Source of the DNA: Paenibacillus athensensis
Lineage (GTDB): Bacteria > Bacillota > Bacilli > Paenibacillales > NBRC-103111
Direction: 5' to 3'
NCBI RefSeq assembly: GCF_004514475.2
Contig: NZ_MYFO02000004.1
Coordinates: 62,001-126,000 of the forward strand
DNA length: 64,000 nt
Shown: piece by piece, positions 8,901 to 17,588 of the stretch
Numbering within the stretch: position 1 is the first letter of the stretch
Layout: every line of letters starts with the position of its first letter
The notes under the pieces: model-generated
What the model was told of the DNA's origin: nothing
The model's input: only the letters and a program-made list of their open reading frames with translations
Database searches by the model: none
Position numbers and translations under genes: made by a program

Positions 8901-9694
8901 ATCACAGCGACGTGCTGGTGGCCGGAATGGTGCTTGCCAGCAAAACGATCGTCACGAAGAAGGGACAGCCGATGGCGTTCATGGAGCTGGAGGATCGCAT
9001 CGATAAAGTCGAGGTCGTGCTGTTCCCCGAGACGTGGAAAACGGCTGCGCCGTATGTGCAAAAAGGGCGGCTCCTGCTCGTGCGCGCCAAGCTGCAGCTG
9101 CAGGATGAGGATCCGCCCAAGCTGCTCGCGGAGCAGCTCGCTCCGCTGGACGACGCCGACGCCGTCCAGCGCTTGCGCCGGCCGCCGCAGCGCCAGGCGG
9201 CGAGCCGCCCGGCCGCGCCAACGCGCGCGGCCAAACCGGCCGCCGACGCCGCAGCGCGGCCCGGCGGCGGCGGCCCCGCGGCCCCGGCTGCGCAGCCGGG
9301 CCGCCAAGCCCCGCGCGCGCAGGCAACGCCCGCGCGCGACGCCGCCCGCGGCCCCGGCCAAGCCGGGCCGCGCAGCTCCGCCGGCCGCGGCACGGCCGGG
9401 CCGGCGTCGACGCCGGCGGCCGCATCGGCTGCGCCGGCCGCCGGACGTACACCCGCTGCCGCGCCGGAGCAGCGGGTGTACGTCAAAATCTCGGCTGATA
9501 GCGAACAGCCGGACAAGCTGCTGCAGCTCAAGACGCTGCTCAAGCTGCACCCTGGCCCGCTCGCTGTCGTGCTGTTCTACGAGCAAAGCGGCAAGCGGCT
9601 GGCGCTGAGCGACAGCTATCGGGTCAAGCCGTCCCCGGAGCTGCTGCGAATGATCGAGACGATCATGGGCAAAGATTCCGTCAAAGTGAAATAA
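5960..9694 (+). CDS. dnaE: DNA polymerase III alpha subunit DnaE
   Basis: 1244-residue replicative polymerase of the DnaE1 class. An N-terminal PHP domain (HVHSEYSLLDGAAR, LALTDHG) is followed by the polymerase palm with the catalytic aspartates in MPDIDIDFSDERRDE (about residues 407-421) and the motif GPGRGSSAGSLV. A helix-hairpin-helix region, an OB-fold (about 985-1065) and a C-terminal domain follow. Residues about 1072-1171 (nt 9172-9472) are an unusual linker made almost only of Ala, Pro, Arg and Gly in very GC-rich DNA. Bacillus DnaE is about 1115 residues, so this insert accounts for much of the extra length. The start has AGGAGG eight bases upstream. Gram-positive bacteria normally also carry PolC, with DnaE acting in primer extension on the lagging strand. 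Confidence 0.95.
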   Translation: MSSFVHLHVHSEYSLLDGAARIDDLVDKAAALGMTSLALTDHGVMYGAISFYKACRARGIKPIIGCEAYYTAGSLREKVSRQEQPIYHLILLAKNLKGYQNLMKLISIAHLEGFHYKPRLDHEHLARYAEGLICLSSCLGSEVSQHLLHDRPQEARAAAERYRSIFGDDFFLELQDHGLLEQKKVNLAMVELSKQTGIPLIATNDVHYVQEPDHVVQDILICIGTGKTVDDTERLRMGTSQMYLKSGEEMQRLFAYAPEALSNTLAVAERCELQLEFGQSILPRFRPIPEAMTAGAYLQQLCLDGLEQRYGERAEWRDEASGQRKLAEERLLYELGVIERMGFSDYFLIVWDFIRFAHERGIMTGPGRGSSAGSLVAYVLRITNVDPLGYKLLFERFLNPERISMPDIDIDFSDERRDEVIEYVVGKYGREHVAQIITFGTMAAKAAVRDVGRVLNIPYGEVDRAAKLIPHQLGMTLAEALEISPELKALAVKQPKTGELLDMAKRVEGMPRHASTHAAGVVISREPLTEYVPLQAGTEQTALTQYTMEHLESIGLLKMDFLGLRTLSIIERALKWIEEQRGQRIDLNRLDMDDDAATYELLTRGETTGIFQMESAGVRRVLKDLKPSAFEDIISVLALYRPGPMEFIPKFIMGKHGEIAIEYPHAALEPILRDTYGIIVYQEQIMQIASTMAGFSLGEADLLRRAVSKKKREVLDEERTHFVAGSERMGYAATDANRVYDMIVRFADYGFPRAHATAYGVLAFQTAYLKAHYPVYFMASMLTAVMGNHRKAAEYVDECRRMKLAVLPPDVNGSGVVFTPDGSGTIRFGLAAIKNVGTHAIEAILQERRNGPFESLLDFCRRVDLRVCNKRVIESLIQGGAFDSLPGHRAQLLAVLDETIASATKWRKERDDLQLHLFGFVEEPNWEVEFPDIPQLAQAKQLELERELLGMYISGHPLDAYQERLAALEADKLHELGELADHSDVLVAGMVLASKTIVTKKGQPMAFMELEDRIDKVEVVLFPETWKTAAPYVQKGRLLLVRAKLQLQDEDPPKLLAEQLAPLDDADAVQRLRRPPQRQAASRPAAPTRAAKPAADAAARPGGGGPAAPAAQPGRQAPRAQATPARDAARGPGQAGPRSSAGRGTAGPASTPAAASAAPAAGRTPAAAPEQRVYVKISADSEQPDKLLQLKTLLKLHPGPLAVVLFYEQSGKRLALSDSYRVKPSPELLRMIETIMGKDSVKVK

Positions 9695-9769
9695 TGCCGC
9701 ATCCCCGCGCATACAATTCAGATACCCGAAGTATTCGGAGATGACATGCAAAAGCCGGGGAGGATATCG

Positions 9770-10270
9770 ATGACGGAACAGCATATGATCCAACTGTTGA
9801 ACAAACGGGGAGTCACACTGGAGCAAATCGCGGAAATCGTCTGGAAGCTGCAAAGGCCCTACAACGACAAGCTGACCGTGGAGCAATGCGCCGAAAGCGT
9901 ACTGGCCGTGCTGGGCAAACGCGAGGTGCAGTATACGCTGTACACGGGCATTGCGCTCGACGAGCTGGCCGAGCGCAAGCTGCTGCCGGAGCCCCTGCAG
10001 GCGATTCTCGATGCCGACGAGCCGCTGTATGGCGTCGACGAGACGCTGGCGCTTGGCATCGTCCATGTCTACGGGATGATCGGGCTGACGAGCTTCGGTT
10101 ATTTGGACAAGGATAAGCCGGGCGTCATTCGCGAGCTGAATGACAATCGCGCCGCCGTGCACGTCTTTCTCGACGATCTGGTGGCCGGGCTGGCGGCAGC
10201 CGCTTCGGCGAGAATCGCCCATCAGAATGAGGCCGCTCCCGACTATACGAGCCGTTCCGGGCCCGAATAA
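9770..10270 (+). CDS. pgpA: Phosphatidylglycerophosphatase A (YutG family)
   Basis: 166-residue protein of the PgpA superfamily, closest in pattern to Bacillus YutG: LLNKRGVTLEQIAEIVWKLQ at the N-terminus, ALGIVHVYGMIGLTSFGYLDKDKPGV in the middle and VHVFLDDLVAGLAAAA at the end. PgpA removes the phosphate from phosphatidylglycerophosphate in phospholipid synthesis. The ATG at 9770 follows GGGGAGGA; an in-frame ATG at 9746 lies upstream of that site and is unlikely to be used. It is the only gene between dnaE and the acc operon apart from a small ORF. Confidence 0.85.
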   Translation: MTEQHMIQLLNKRGVTLEQIAEIVWKLQRPYNDKLTVEQCAESVLAVLGKREVQYTLYTGIALDELAERKLLPEPLQAILDADEPLYGVDETLALGIVHVYGMIGLTSFGYLDKDKPGVIRELNDNRAAVHVFLDDLVAGLAAAASARIAHQNEAAPDYTSRSGPE

Positions 10271-10296
10271 CGGCATTTTCGGGCTTGTTTGCTTTT
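10261..10296 (+). terminator. Terminator overlapping the end of pgpA
   Basis: Stem GCCCGAA (10261-10267) with TTCGGGC (10278-10284), followed by TTGTTTGCTTTTT. Confidence 0.65.
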
Positions 10297-10306
10297 TCAA
10301 ACTGGT

Positions 10307-10334
10307 TTGTTGCGGGAAAAAGAGGAGTTATGAT
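10307..10334 (+). promoter_or_regulatory. Promoter upstream of the small ORF and accDA
   Basis: TTGTTG (10307-10312), 16-bp spacer, TATGAT (10329-10334). It may drive the small ORF and the following acc genes. Confidence 0.5.
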
Positions 10335-10381
10335 ATCATTAATCCATTGTGTATGCCTATGCCTATAGGAGGTTTTTTTTC

Positions 10382-10570
10382 ATGTGGACGGTGATTTACA
10401 TAGCTCCTACCGCAAAAATAGCCGAGCGGATCAAGCAGAAGCTGACTGAAGAAGGCTTTCTCGTGCAGGTGCGCGGAGTCAATCTGTCCAAGAATCACTA
10501 TGAAATTCAGGTACCCGAAGGCGAGTTGGAGGAAGTCCAGGAAGTGCTCAATACTATTTTACATAGATAG
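10382..10570 (+). CDS. Small conserved protein, DUF2007-like
   Basis: 62-residue protein that starts at ATG 10382 with a strong TAGGAGG site. The pattern MWTVIYIAPTAKIAERIKQKL...GFLVQVR...YEIQVPEGELEEVQEVL suggests a small ferredoxin-like fold of the kind seen in the DUF2007 / putative signal transducer family: a beta strand, a helix that picks a partner, then a strand and a helix. Such ORFs are often found just ahead of accD in Paenibacillus. Function is unknown; the family assignment is by pattern only. Confidence 0.6.
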   Translation: MWTVIYIAPTAKIAERIKQKLTEEGFLVQVRGVNLSKNHYEIQVPEGELEEVQEVLNTILHR

Positions 10571-10631
10571 CTTTTGATAAAAGAGGACTTGGCTTGTTAG
10601 CTTCACGATAAAAGCCGGCGAGGTGGAACAG

Positions 10632-11501
10632 GTGTCTATAAAGGATTTATTTCAGAAACGCAAATACGCAACGATTCCTTCCGAAAGAACAAAACGGGAA
10701 ATTCCCGAAGGACTTATGAATAAATGTCCCAAGTGCGGAACGATTCAAACGAGCAAAGAGCTGGAGAAGAACCTGAAGGTATGTACGGCGTGTGGCTATC
10801 ATTATCGGCTGAACGCGCTGGAGCGCATCCAGATGACGCTGGATGAGGGCAGTCTCGTCGAATACGACAGCGATATGATTTCCGAGGACCCACTGGAGTT
10901 CCCGGATTATATAAACAAGCTGGAGAAAGCGAAAAGCACCACGAATCTCAAAGATGCGATTGTGACAGGCGAAGGGACGATCGGAGGCTTTCCGGTCGTA
11001 GTTGCGGTCATGAGCTTTGACTTCATGGGTGGCTCGCTAGGCGCCGTTGTCGGAGAGAAAATCACGAGAGCGGTGGAAAAGGCGCTGGACAAGCAATGTC
11101 CGGTTATCGTTTTTTCGACCTCCGGCGGGGCACGGATGCAGGAAAGCATTCTCAGCCTGATGCAAATGGCCAAAACAAGCGCGGCGCTGGCCAAGCTTGG
11201 CGAGCAGGGCGGGCTGTTCATTTCCGTGATTACCGATCCGACCTTTGGCGGCGTTTCCGCCAGCTTTGCGATGCTGGGCGATATCATCATCGCCGAGCCG
11301 GCAACGTCGTTCGGCTTTACGGGCCGACGCGTCATCGAGCAGACGATCAAACAAAAGCTGCCTGATAATTTCCAAACGTCCGAGTTCAACCTGGAGCACG
11401 GCCAGTTGGATAAGGTCGTTGCCCGCAAGGAGATGCGGCCGACGCTGATCCGGCTGCTGGACATGCACGGCACGAAGGAGGATGCGAGCTATGGCGGGTG
11501 A
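10632..11501 (+). CDS. accD: Acetyl-CoA carboxylase carboxyltransferase beta subunit
   Basis: 289 residues from GTG 10632. The N-terminal zinc ribbon is visible as CPKC (about residue 34) and CTAC (about residue 56), followed by the crotonase-like carboxyltransferase domain with [16 protein letters not shown] and [10 protein letters not shown]. It forms the carboxyltransferase of acetyl-CoA carboxylase with AccA and makes malonyl-CoA for fatty acid synthesis. GTG 10632 has AGGTGG at 10621-10626; GTG 10623 is in frame but has a poor site. The end overlaps the accA start by 11 bases. Confidence 0.95.
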   Translation: MSIKDLFQKRKYATIPSERTKREIPEGLMNKCPKCGTIQTSKELEKNLKVCTACGYHYRLNALERIQMTLDEGSLVEYDSDMISEDPLEFPDYINKLEKAKSTTNLKDAIVTGEGTIGGFPVVVAVMSFDFMGGSLGAVVGEKITRAVEKALDKQCPVIVFSTSGGARMQESILSLMQMAKTSAALAKLGEQGGLFISVITDPTFGGVSASFAMLGDIIIAEPATSFGFTGRRVIEQTIKQKLPDNFQTSEFNLEHGQLDKVVARKEMRPTLIRLLDMHGTKEDASYGG

Positions 11502-12465
11502 AATGCCGTTTGAGCAGCCGCTTGCGGAGCTGCGAAGCAAAATTGACGAGCTGCGCAAATTCGGCAGCGAAAAGCATATTGATTTTTCGGAGGAAATTCG
11601 TCGTTTGGAGGAGCGGTACGCACAGCTGGAGGAGGAGTTGTACAACAATCTCTCCTCGGCCAACAAGATGCAGCTGGCGCGGCATCCGCAGCGTCCGACG
11701 ACGATTGACTATATACAAGCGATTTTTACCGATTTTATCGAATTTCACGGCGATCGGCTGTACGGCGACGATCTGGCGATTGTCGGTGGTCTGGCCAAGC
11801 TGAACGGCATTCCGGTTACGGTCGTGGGGCATCAGAAGGGCAAAGACACCAAGGATAACATTGCCCGTAACTTCGGCTGTCCGCATCCGGAGGGCTTCCG
11901 CAAGGCGCTGCGTCTGATGCGGCAGGCGGACAAATTCAAACGCCCGATCGTGACGTTTATCGACACGAAGGGCGCTTTTCCCGGTAATGCTGCGGAAGAG
12001 CGTGGGCAAGGCGAAGCGATCGCCAGGAATTTGCTGGAGATGGCGTCTTTTCGCGTGCCGATTGTTTGCGTCGTCATTGGCGAAGGCGGCAGCGGCGGCG
12101 CACTGGCGCTTGGCGTAGGCAACAGGGTGTTAATGCTGGAGAACGCCATCTATTCGGTCATCAGTCCCGAAGGTGCGGCCTCCATCTTGTATAAAGACGC
12201 TTCCAAATCCCTGCAAGCGGCAGAAGCGATGAAAATTACAGCCGATCACATTCAGGAGCTGAACGTGATCGACGGCGTGATTCCCGAGCCTAAGGGCGGG
12301 GCTCATCGCGACCCGGCGGCGCAATCGGAATCCATCAAAGCCGCTGTATGGGAGCATCTCCAAGCGCTGCTTGGGATGTCGGAGCAGGAACTGGTCGAGG
12401 ATCGATACCGAAAATTCAGAGATATCGGTAGGTTCACATTCATTCAGGAGGGAAACCATGCGTAA
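11491..12465 (+). CDS. accA: Acetyl-CoA carboxylase carboxyltransferase alpha subunit
   Basis: 324 residues, the usual AccA length. Family motifs include [35 protein letters not shown] and [18 protein letters not shown] 11491 lies nine bases after AAGGAGG (11475-11481); ATG 11482 is in frame but sits directly on that site. It is translationally coupled to accD and overlaps pyk by eight bases at its 3' end, so accD-accA-pyk form one operon linking glycolytic flux to fatty acid synthesis. Confidence 0.95.
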   Translation: MAGEMPFEQPLAELRSKIDELRKFGSEKHIDFSEEIRRLEERYAQLEEELYNNLSSANKMQLARHPQRPTTIDYIQAIFTDFIEFHGDRLYGDDLAIVGGLAKLNGIPVTVVGHQKGKDTKDNIARNFGCPHPEGFRKALRLMRQADKFKRPIVTFIDTKGAFPGNAAEERGQGEAIARNLLEMASFRVPIVCVVIGEGGSGGALALGVGNRVLMLENAIYSVISPEGAASILYKDASKSLQAAEAMKITADHIQELNVIDGVIPEPKGGAHRDPAAQSESIKAAVWEHLQALLGMSEQELVEDRYRKFRDIGRFTFIQEGNHA

Positions 12466-14212
12466 AACGAAAATTGTCTGTACGATTGGACCGGCAAGCG
12501 AATCACTGGAAAATCTGAAGAAGCTAATGGAGGCGGGGATGAATGTCGCCCGTTTGAACTTCTCCCACGGCGACTTCGAGGAGCACGGCAACCGAATCCG
12601 CAACATTCGTCAAGGCTGCAAGGATACGGGCAAAACCGTAGCGATTCTGCTTGACACTAAAGGTCCGGAAATTCGTACCGGCAAGCTGAAAGAAGAGCCG
12701 ATTGAGCTCGTGCAGGACAACCACATCATTTTGACAACCGAAGAGATTTTGGGCGATGCCAATCGGGTTTCCGTTACATATAAGGACTTGCCGCGCGACG
12801 TGAAAGTCGGTTCGACGATCCTGATCGACGACGGCTTGATCGGCTTGACGGTTGTCGAAATCCGCGGCAACGATATCGAATGCCGCATTGTCAATGGCGG
12901 ACCGATCAAAAGCAAAAAGGGCGTGAACGTGCCGGGCGTGAAAATCAGCCTGCCGGGCATCACCGAGAAAGACGCCAACGACATCATCTTCGGCATCGAG
13001 ATGGGCGTAGACTTCATCGCCGCTTCGTTCGTCCGCAAAGCGAGCGACGTGATGGAAATTCGCGAGCTGCTGGAGCGTCACAACGCTTCGCACATTCAAA
13101 TCATCAGTAAAATCGAAAACCAGGAAGGCGTGGAAAACCTCGACGAAATCCTTGAAGTTTCCGACGGTCTGATGGTGGCGCGCGGCGATCTCGGCGTAGA
13201 AATTCCGGCTGAGGACGTGCCTGTCGTGCAAAAACAAATGATCAAAAAATGTAATCAAGCCGGCAAGCCGGTCATCACCGCCACCATGATGCTCGATTCG
13301 ATGCAGCGCAACCCGCGCCCGACTCGCGCCGAAGCAAGCGACGTGGCGAACGCTGTATTTGACGGCACGGATGCTGTCATGCTGTCCGGCGAAACCGCTG
13401 CGGGCAAATATCCGGTAGAATCGGTACAAACGATGTCCCGCATCGCCGAGCGCGCCGAAAGCGCGCTGGAATATAAGGAAATTTTCCTGCGTCAAGCGCA
13501 GGCGCAGCAAACGACGGTTACCGAAGCGATCAGCCAAGCTGTAGCCAACTCCGCGCTGGAGCTGGGCGCGAAAGCGATCCTGACGGCAACGGAAAGCGGC
13601 TATACGGCAAGAATGGTATCCAAATACCGTCCGAAAGCGCCGATTGTTGCTGTAACGCCAAACGAACAAATCATTCGCCGCCTGTCGCTCGTCTGGGGCG
13701 TCATTCCGGTGAAGGGCGTAGAAGCCAAAACAACGGACGAGCTGTTCAACCTGGCTGTTGACAGCAGCATTCAATCCGGTCTTGTCACACTGGGCGATAT
13801 CGTTGTCATCACGGCTGGCGTGCCGGTTGGCCGCTCCGGAACGACAAACCTGATCAAAGTTCACCATGTCGGCGAAATGATCGCCAAAGGTACAGGCATC
13901 GGCACGCAAACAGCTACGGGCAAAGTCGTAACGGCCCGCACGCCGGAAGAAGCGGCAGCGAAAATGACCGACGGTGCCGTTCTCGTTACCGTGTCGACGG
14001 ACCGCGAATACATGCCTTCGATTCAACGTGCAGCTGCTCTGATTACGGAAGTGGGCGGCATTACGTCGCACGCCGCAGTCGTGGCGCTGAGCCTTGGCAT
14101 CCCTGTCATCGTTGGCGTCGAGAACGCAGTAGAAGTGATTCAGGACGGCGTCGAGGTATCGATTTATCCGGAAGTTGGCGTGATTTACTCCGGTCGCGCG
14201 CGCGTACTGTAA
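12458..14212 (+). CDS. pyk: Pyruvate kinase with C-terminal PEP-utilising domain
   Basis: 584 residues, longer than typical 470-residue enzymes because of the extra C-terminal domain found in Bacillales. The barrel carries the catalytic motif [13 protein letters not shown] and TATMMLDSM. The C-terminal part (about residues 490-584) is the PEP-utiliser mobile domain with [21 protein letters not shown]. It converts PEP and ADP to pyruvate and ATP. The ATG at 12458 follows CAGGAGGGAAACC and overlaps the accA end. Codon use looks highly optimised, as expected for an abundant enzyme. pfkA, which precedes pyk in Bacillus, is missing here. Confidence 0.97.
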   Translation: MRKTKIVCTIGPASESLENLKKLMEAGMNVARLNFSHGDFEEHGNRIRNIRQGCKDTGKTVAILLDTKGPEIRTGKLKEEPIELVQDNHIILTTEEILGDANRVSVTYKDLPRDVKVGSTILIDDGLIGLTVVEIRGNDIECRIVNGGPIKSKKGVNVPGVKISLPGITEKDANDIIFGIEMGVDFIAASFVRKASDVMEIRELLERHNASHIQIISKIENQEGVENLDEILEVSDGLMVARGDLGVEIPAEDVPVVQKQMIKKCNQAGKPVITATMMLDSMQRNPRPTRAEASDVANAVFDGTDAVMLSGETAAGKYPVESVQTMSRIAERAESALEYKEIFLRQAQAQQTTVTEAISQAVANSALELGAKAILTATESGYTARMVSKYRPKAPIVAVTPNEQIIRRLSLVWGVIPVKGVEAKTTDELFNLAVDSSIQSGLVTLGDIVVITAGVPVGRSGTTNLIKVHHVGEMIAKGTGIGTQTATGKVVTARTPEEAAAKMTDGAVLVTVSTDREYMPSIQRAAALITEVGGITSHAAVVALSLGIPVIVGVENAVEVIQDGVEVSIYPEVGVIYSGRARVL

Positions 14213-14229
14213 AAGCGAATTGGCATCCG

Positions 14230-14266
14230 AGTGAAGCGAGAGAGTTCCTTTCGCTTCACTTTTTTC
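14230..14266 (+). terminator. Terminator of accD-accA-pyk
   Basis: Perfect stem AGTGAAGCGA (14230-14239) with TCGCTTCACT (14251-14260), followed by TTTTTTC. Confidence 0.9.
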
Positions 14267-14305
14267 ATTTAGTGGAGTATTCGGAAACGGAAGGGGAGCA
14301 TGGAG

Positions 14306-14770
14306 ATGTCAAGCTATCGCTGGTTTCGCCAGCAAGTGCGGGTGCGCTACGAGGAAACCGATCAGATGGGCGTCGTCTATCACGCCAATTATTTAATCTG
14401 GTTCGAAATTGGCCGGACCGAGCTGATTCGCCAAATCGGTTATCCCTACCATCGGCTGGAGGAGCAGGGAATGCTGCTGCCTGTGGTCGAAGCCGAGCTG
14501 AAATACAAGCGTCCGGCGCGGTATGACGATGTCATCAGCATATATACCCGCATAGAGACGCTGAAAGGAATCCGCATCGGCATGGCTTATGAAATTCGCC
14601 GCGAGGAAGAACTGGCTGCGCCGTGGGAGGAAGGAAGCGAGCCGCGAGGCGAGCTGCTGGTGGTTGGCTCTACGCTGCATACGTTCATCAACAAGGATTG
14701 GAAATTTGTCAACGCGGAAAAGGAAGCGCCTGAGCTATGGGCGCGGCTGCGGGACGCGGCGCAGTTGTAG
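14306..14770 (+). CDS. YbgC/FadM-type acyl-CoA thioesterase
   Basis: 154-residue hotdog-fold protein. The family signature RYEETDQMGVVYHANYLIWFEIGR (residues about 15-38) includes the Asp and His-Ala-Asn-Tyr of the 4-HBT/YbgC active site. Members hydrolyse acyl-CoA thioesters; the chain length used cannot be predicted. ATG 14306 is seven bases after AAGGGGAG, whereas ATG 14300 is too close to that site. The gene has its own position between two terminators. Confidence 0.85.
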   Translation: MSSYRWFRQQVRVRYEETDQMGVVYHANYLIWFEIGRTELIRQIGYPYHRLEEQGMLLPVVEAELKYKRPARYDDVISIYTRIETLKGIRIGMAYEIRREEELAAPWEEGSEPRGELLVVGSTLHTFINKDWKFVNAEKEAPELWARLRDAAQL

Positions 14771-14782
14771 TAACCGCTAGAT

Positions 14783-14841
14783 AGCATTCAACGGAAACGG
14801 GGACCGCAGGGTCGTCGGTTATCCGGGGATGCTTTTTTTTT
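14783..14841 (+). terminator. Probable terminator after the thioesterase gene
   Basis: Outer stem AGCATTC (14783-14789) with GGATGCT (14827-14833), one wobble pair, closing a GC-rich loop and followed by nine T residues. It marks the left border of the AT-rich island. Confidence 0.55.
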
Positions 14842-14957
14842 GCAGAATATTTCCAAAAAGCGTATTGAGATTAATATTTTAAGGAAATTAATAATTTACA
14901 CATTTTTACTAGCTAAACTTTTTTTCGTATATACTAAACAATTGTTAGGAGATATCG

Positions 14958-15644
14958 ATGAGAGAAATTTATACGGGAGGTATGGCTGTGAGCAATGATC
15001 ATTTGCGGATCACGAATGTTGCGAAAGGCATCTTGAATACGTCATACGGTGCATTTTCGCTATACTGCTTTTCTATGATCAACGATTTTGAGCATCAAGG
15101 AAGGGTTACAGAGCATTTGGCTTTGGTGAAAGGTGAAGACAAGGGCTGGGTCGGTCCCGTATACTACCGTTTGAATTCTTCGTGCATTACTAGCGAGGTG
15201 TTTGGCTGCGAACGCTGCGACTGCAAATGGCAATTGGATAAAGCGATAGAGTATATAGCGGAAAAAGGCAGAGGAATTATCACGTATCACACGAGCCACG
15301 AAGGAAGAGGTTTCGGTCTTGCAGCCAAGCTGGAATCGTATAATTTGATGGATTTGGGAATTCGCTCGTCAGAATCCTATATTCAGTTGGGATTGGGGAC
15401 TGAAGATCGAAGAGATTTTCGGGTGGGCAGCAAAATATTGCAATATTTTGGCGTTAACGAAGTAATCCTGCTTGGAAATAACAAAAAAAAGCTCGATGCG
15501 CTTGAAAATGCCGGTATTAGCGTCGTACAAAGAAAATCTTTGATTTATGACGGTAATCAGGAAAAGGTAAAGATGTATCTCCGACATAAAGCTCATGATC
15601 CAGAGCAAGATTTATTGAAAGTAATTGGCGGAGGCAGCTATTGA
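14958..15644 (+). CDS. Stand-alone GTP cyclohydrolase II homologue
   Basis: 228 residues with the RibA-type fold. The zinc site is intact: C76-X10-C87-X-C89 in SSCITSEVFGCERCDC. The GTP-binding region reads YHTSHEGRGFGLAAKLESY, where classical enzymes have RQEGRG, and VNEVILLGNNKKKLDAL matches the LLTNNPRK segment. GCHII opens GTP to a diaminopyrimidinone ribosyl phosphate, the first step of riboflavin and of some pyrimidine-type antibiotics. In Firmicutes the housekeeping enzyme is fused to RibB; this one is alone at the head of an AT-rich biosynthetic operon, which suggests secondary metabolism. ATG 14958 has AGGAGA six bases away; GTG 14988 with GGGAGG is an alternative. The stop overlaps the next start (TTGA). 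Confidence 0.85.
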   Translation: MREIYTGGMAVSNDHLRITNVAKGILNTSYGAFSLYCFSMINDFEHQGRVTEHLALVKGEDKGWVGPVYYRLNSSCITSEVFGCERCDCKWQLDKAIEYIAEKGRGIITYHTSHEGRGFGLAAKLESYNLMDLGIRSSESYIQLGLGTEDRRDFRVGSKILQYFGVNEVILLGNNKKKLDALENAGISVVQRKSLIYDGNQEKVKMYLRHKAHDPEQDLLKVIGGGSY

Positions 15645-16333
15645 AAACAATATTAGTAACAGGAGCCAACGGAGATATCGCGGCTGCCTGGATATCACGA
15701 CTTGAACGTCAGCATCACCGAATTATCGGAATGGATCTAAAGCCGAGCCGTTATCCGTACCTGCAGACATTTTTGTGCGATTTATCTGACGAAAACGAAA
15801 TTATCAACTGTCTGCGGCAGGGAGAGGGCGGTTGGTTGGAAGAAGTTGATGCCATTGTCCATCTGGCTGGTCTATATCCCAACCTACCCTTGGAAAGTTA
15901 TGATAGCCAGCTCTGGGATCGTGTCCATGCAGTCAATGTGAAATCGTTGTATCTTATCGTTCAATACATGGTTGCTCGTCCATGTGTCAAGTTGCAAAAC
16001 ATCGTGATTACGTCTTCTACGGCCGCCAAAACGGGCAGCAGGGACCCGGCATACGCTTCATCCAAAGCGGCTTTGATTGGTCTGGCCAAGAGCTTGAGCG
16101 TTTCCCTTGCTGATCGACATATTCGGGTGAATACAATCCTCCCCGGCATTATAGAAACGGCAATGTCTCACGTACAATCCGAAGAGAGAAAACAATTTCA
16201 CAAGGAACGGACACTGGCGAAATATATCGGACAGCCTGAAGAAGTAGCGAATGTCATTTCATTTTTACTGGACGAGCAATCTTCCTACATTTGGGGAGCA
16301 GCAATTGATATTAATGGAGGAATGACCTTATGA
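15641..16333 (+). CDS. Short-chain dehydrogenase/reductase
   Basis: 230-residue classical SDR. The nucleotide-binding motif is TGANGDIAAAW (residues about 7-17). Acidic residues after beta 2 (GMDLKPSR) favour NAD over NADP. The catalytic Ser and Tyr-X3-Lys are seen in VITSSTAAKTGSRDPAYASSK. The TTG start at 15641 overlaps the preceding stop and has GGAGG seven bases upstream. It is the second gene of the island operon and probably oxidises or reduces a pathway intermediate; the substrate is unknown. Confidence 0.85.
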   Translation: MKTILVTGANGDIAAAWISRLERQHHRIIGMDLKPSRYPYLQTFLCDLSDENEIINCLRQGEGGWLEEVDAIVHLAGLYPNLPLESYDSQLWDRVHAVNVKSLYLIVQYMVARPCVKLQNIVITSSTAAKTGSRDPAYASSKAALIGLAKSLSVSLADRHIRVNTILPGIIETAMSHVQSEERKQFHKERTLAKYIGQPEEVANVISFLLDEQSSYIWGAAIDINGGMTL

Positions 16334-16947
16334 GCAGTTTGTTAATCGCGTTGTGTGGCCTGGACGGGTCAGGAAAAACAACGCAAATCTCCATGTTAAA
16401 CCGCTGGTTTCAGGACAACGGCGAGAGAAGTTTGGTAACGAAGCAGCCAACCGATTACTATCGGCATGACCCGCGAGTGCGAGCATATTTGGATCACGGT
16501 ATTTGTCCCAGTATGGAGACGATTGCGTTGTTGTCCGCGGCGGATCGTCAATGGCATATGGCAAGTGAAATCGAACCAGCTCTTTCCGAAGGAATTCATG
16601 TAATTTCGGACCGGTATATATATAGCTCTTATGCTTTTTTTAAGGCCAGAGGGCTTGATTACAGCTATTTGAATCATATCTATGGAAGCTTGAGGACACC
16701 AGACTTAACGATTTTCCTGGACCTGCAGCCGGAAGCGACCTTAATGCGTGTTATGCAACGGGATGGAAAAGAACAATTAAAATATGAAGAACAAGGTACG
16801 GAGGTTTTTGAAAAGGTTCGTGCTGCGTTTATCGACGTGCTTCCACAAGATACGTTGATGATCGACGCTGAGCAAAGACCCGATGCGATTCATGAGCAAA
16901 TTGTGCAGCGAGTTAAAGCGCTACAGAAACGGAAGGTGACGGCATGA
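16330..16947 (+). CDS. dTMP-kinase-like P-loop kinase
   Basis: 205 residues of the thymidylate kinase family: P-loop GLDGSGKTT (residues about 10-18), the DRY motif SDRYIYSSYAFF (about 96-107) and a lid region around QRDGKEQLKYEEQ. The housekeeping tmk normally sits near holB, so this is an extra copy inside a biosynthetic operon. It starts with an ATGA overlap with the SDR gene. It probably phosphorylates a nucleotide-like intermediate or serves self-protection. Family is secure, substrate is not. Confidence 0.8.
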   Translation: MSSLLIALCGLDGSGKTTQISMLNRWFQDNGERSLVTKQPTDYYRHDPRVRAYLDHGICPSMETIALLSAADRQWHMASEIEPALSEGIHVISDRYIYSSYAFFKARGLDYSYLNHIYGSLRTPDLTIFLDLQPEATLMRVMQRDGKEQLKYEEQGTEVFEKVRAAFIDVLPQDTLMIDAEQRPDAIHEQIVQRVKALQKRKVTA

Positions 16948-17588
16948 TCAGCATGAATGATTTCATGAGCCGTATTGTTCAGACCGGAGCGTTAACCGAT
17001 CCGAGCCAACAAGCAAAGCTGTGTCGGTTTGTTCAAGAGCATGCCGATCTGGAACAGGTATTAAATTGGTTGGATCAGATTGTCACCAGTTCTGACGAGG
17101 AGCAGTTACAAAAGTTGTCGACCCTTATGGAAGTACATCCGCTCGGCTTTGAGAAATACGTCATTTGGAACGAGCAGTTGGATGGTCCCCGTATGAGACT
17201 GCATTACTGGCCGCAAAACAAATGGCCGTTTGAAAGTATCCACGATCACCGTTTTCACTTCTGTTCCACAATTTTATGCGGCAGCTACACCCATGAAACC
17301 TATGAGGTCAAACAAACCGATGGCGAACAAGTCGAGCTTGAACTGACAAGCAGTACGATCATGTGCAGCGGGGATGTGTATTATTTTCCGGCGGGCCACT
17401 TTCATCGCGTTTTGCCAAGTGAAGAACTGACGTTATCGTTGATTATCAGAAGCGAAGCGGTGCTGCCTTATTCGAGAGTGATTGACCCGAAAACGAGAAT
17501 CCTGCGAAATGCGTTGGGGGCAAAAACTAAATTTTGCAATAAACTGAGAAATTTAAGTGTGGAATTACAAGTAAAGGAGCAGATATAG
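16944..17588 (+). CDS. Cupin-fold protein, possible metal-dependent enzyme
   Basis: 214 residues. A first cupin motif is visible as IHDHRFHFCSTILCGSYTHETYEV (H-X-H then E-type spacing) and a second as YYFPAGHFHRVLPS, giving a set of His ligands for Fe or another metal. The N-terminal third is helical. The pattern recalls cysteine-dioxygenase-like cupins, but I cannot assign it. The start is coupled to the kinase gene by ATGA; ATG 16950 is an alternative. In context it may be a dioxygenase or isomerase of the pathway. Confidence 0.65.
   Translation: MISMNDFMSRIVQTGALTDPSQQAKLCRFVQEHADLEQVLNWLDQIVTSSDEEQLQKLSTLMEVHPLGFEKYVIWNEQLDGPRMRLHYWPQNKWPFESIHDHRFHFCSTILCGSYTHETYEVKQTDGEQVELELTSSTIMCSGDVYYFPAGHFHRVLPSEELTLSLIIRSEAVLPYSRVIDPKTRILRNALGAKTKFCNKLRNLSVELQVKEQI

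Noticed and set aside
7658-10300. Minus-strand ORF of 880 codons opposite dnaE
   Set aside because: It is the antisense shadow of dnaE and pgpA, with no family match and His/Arg/Gln-rich composition typical of such shadows.
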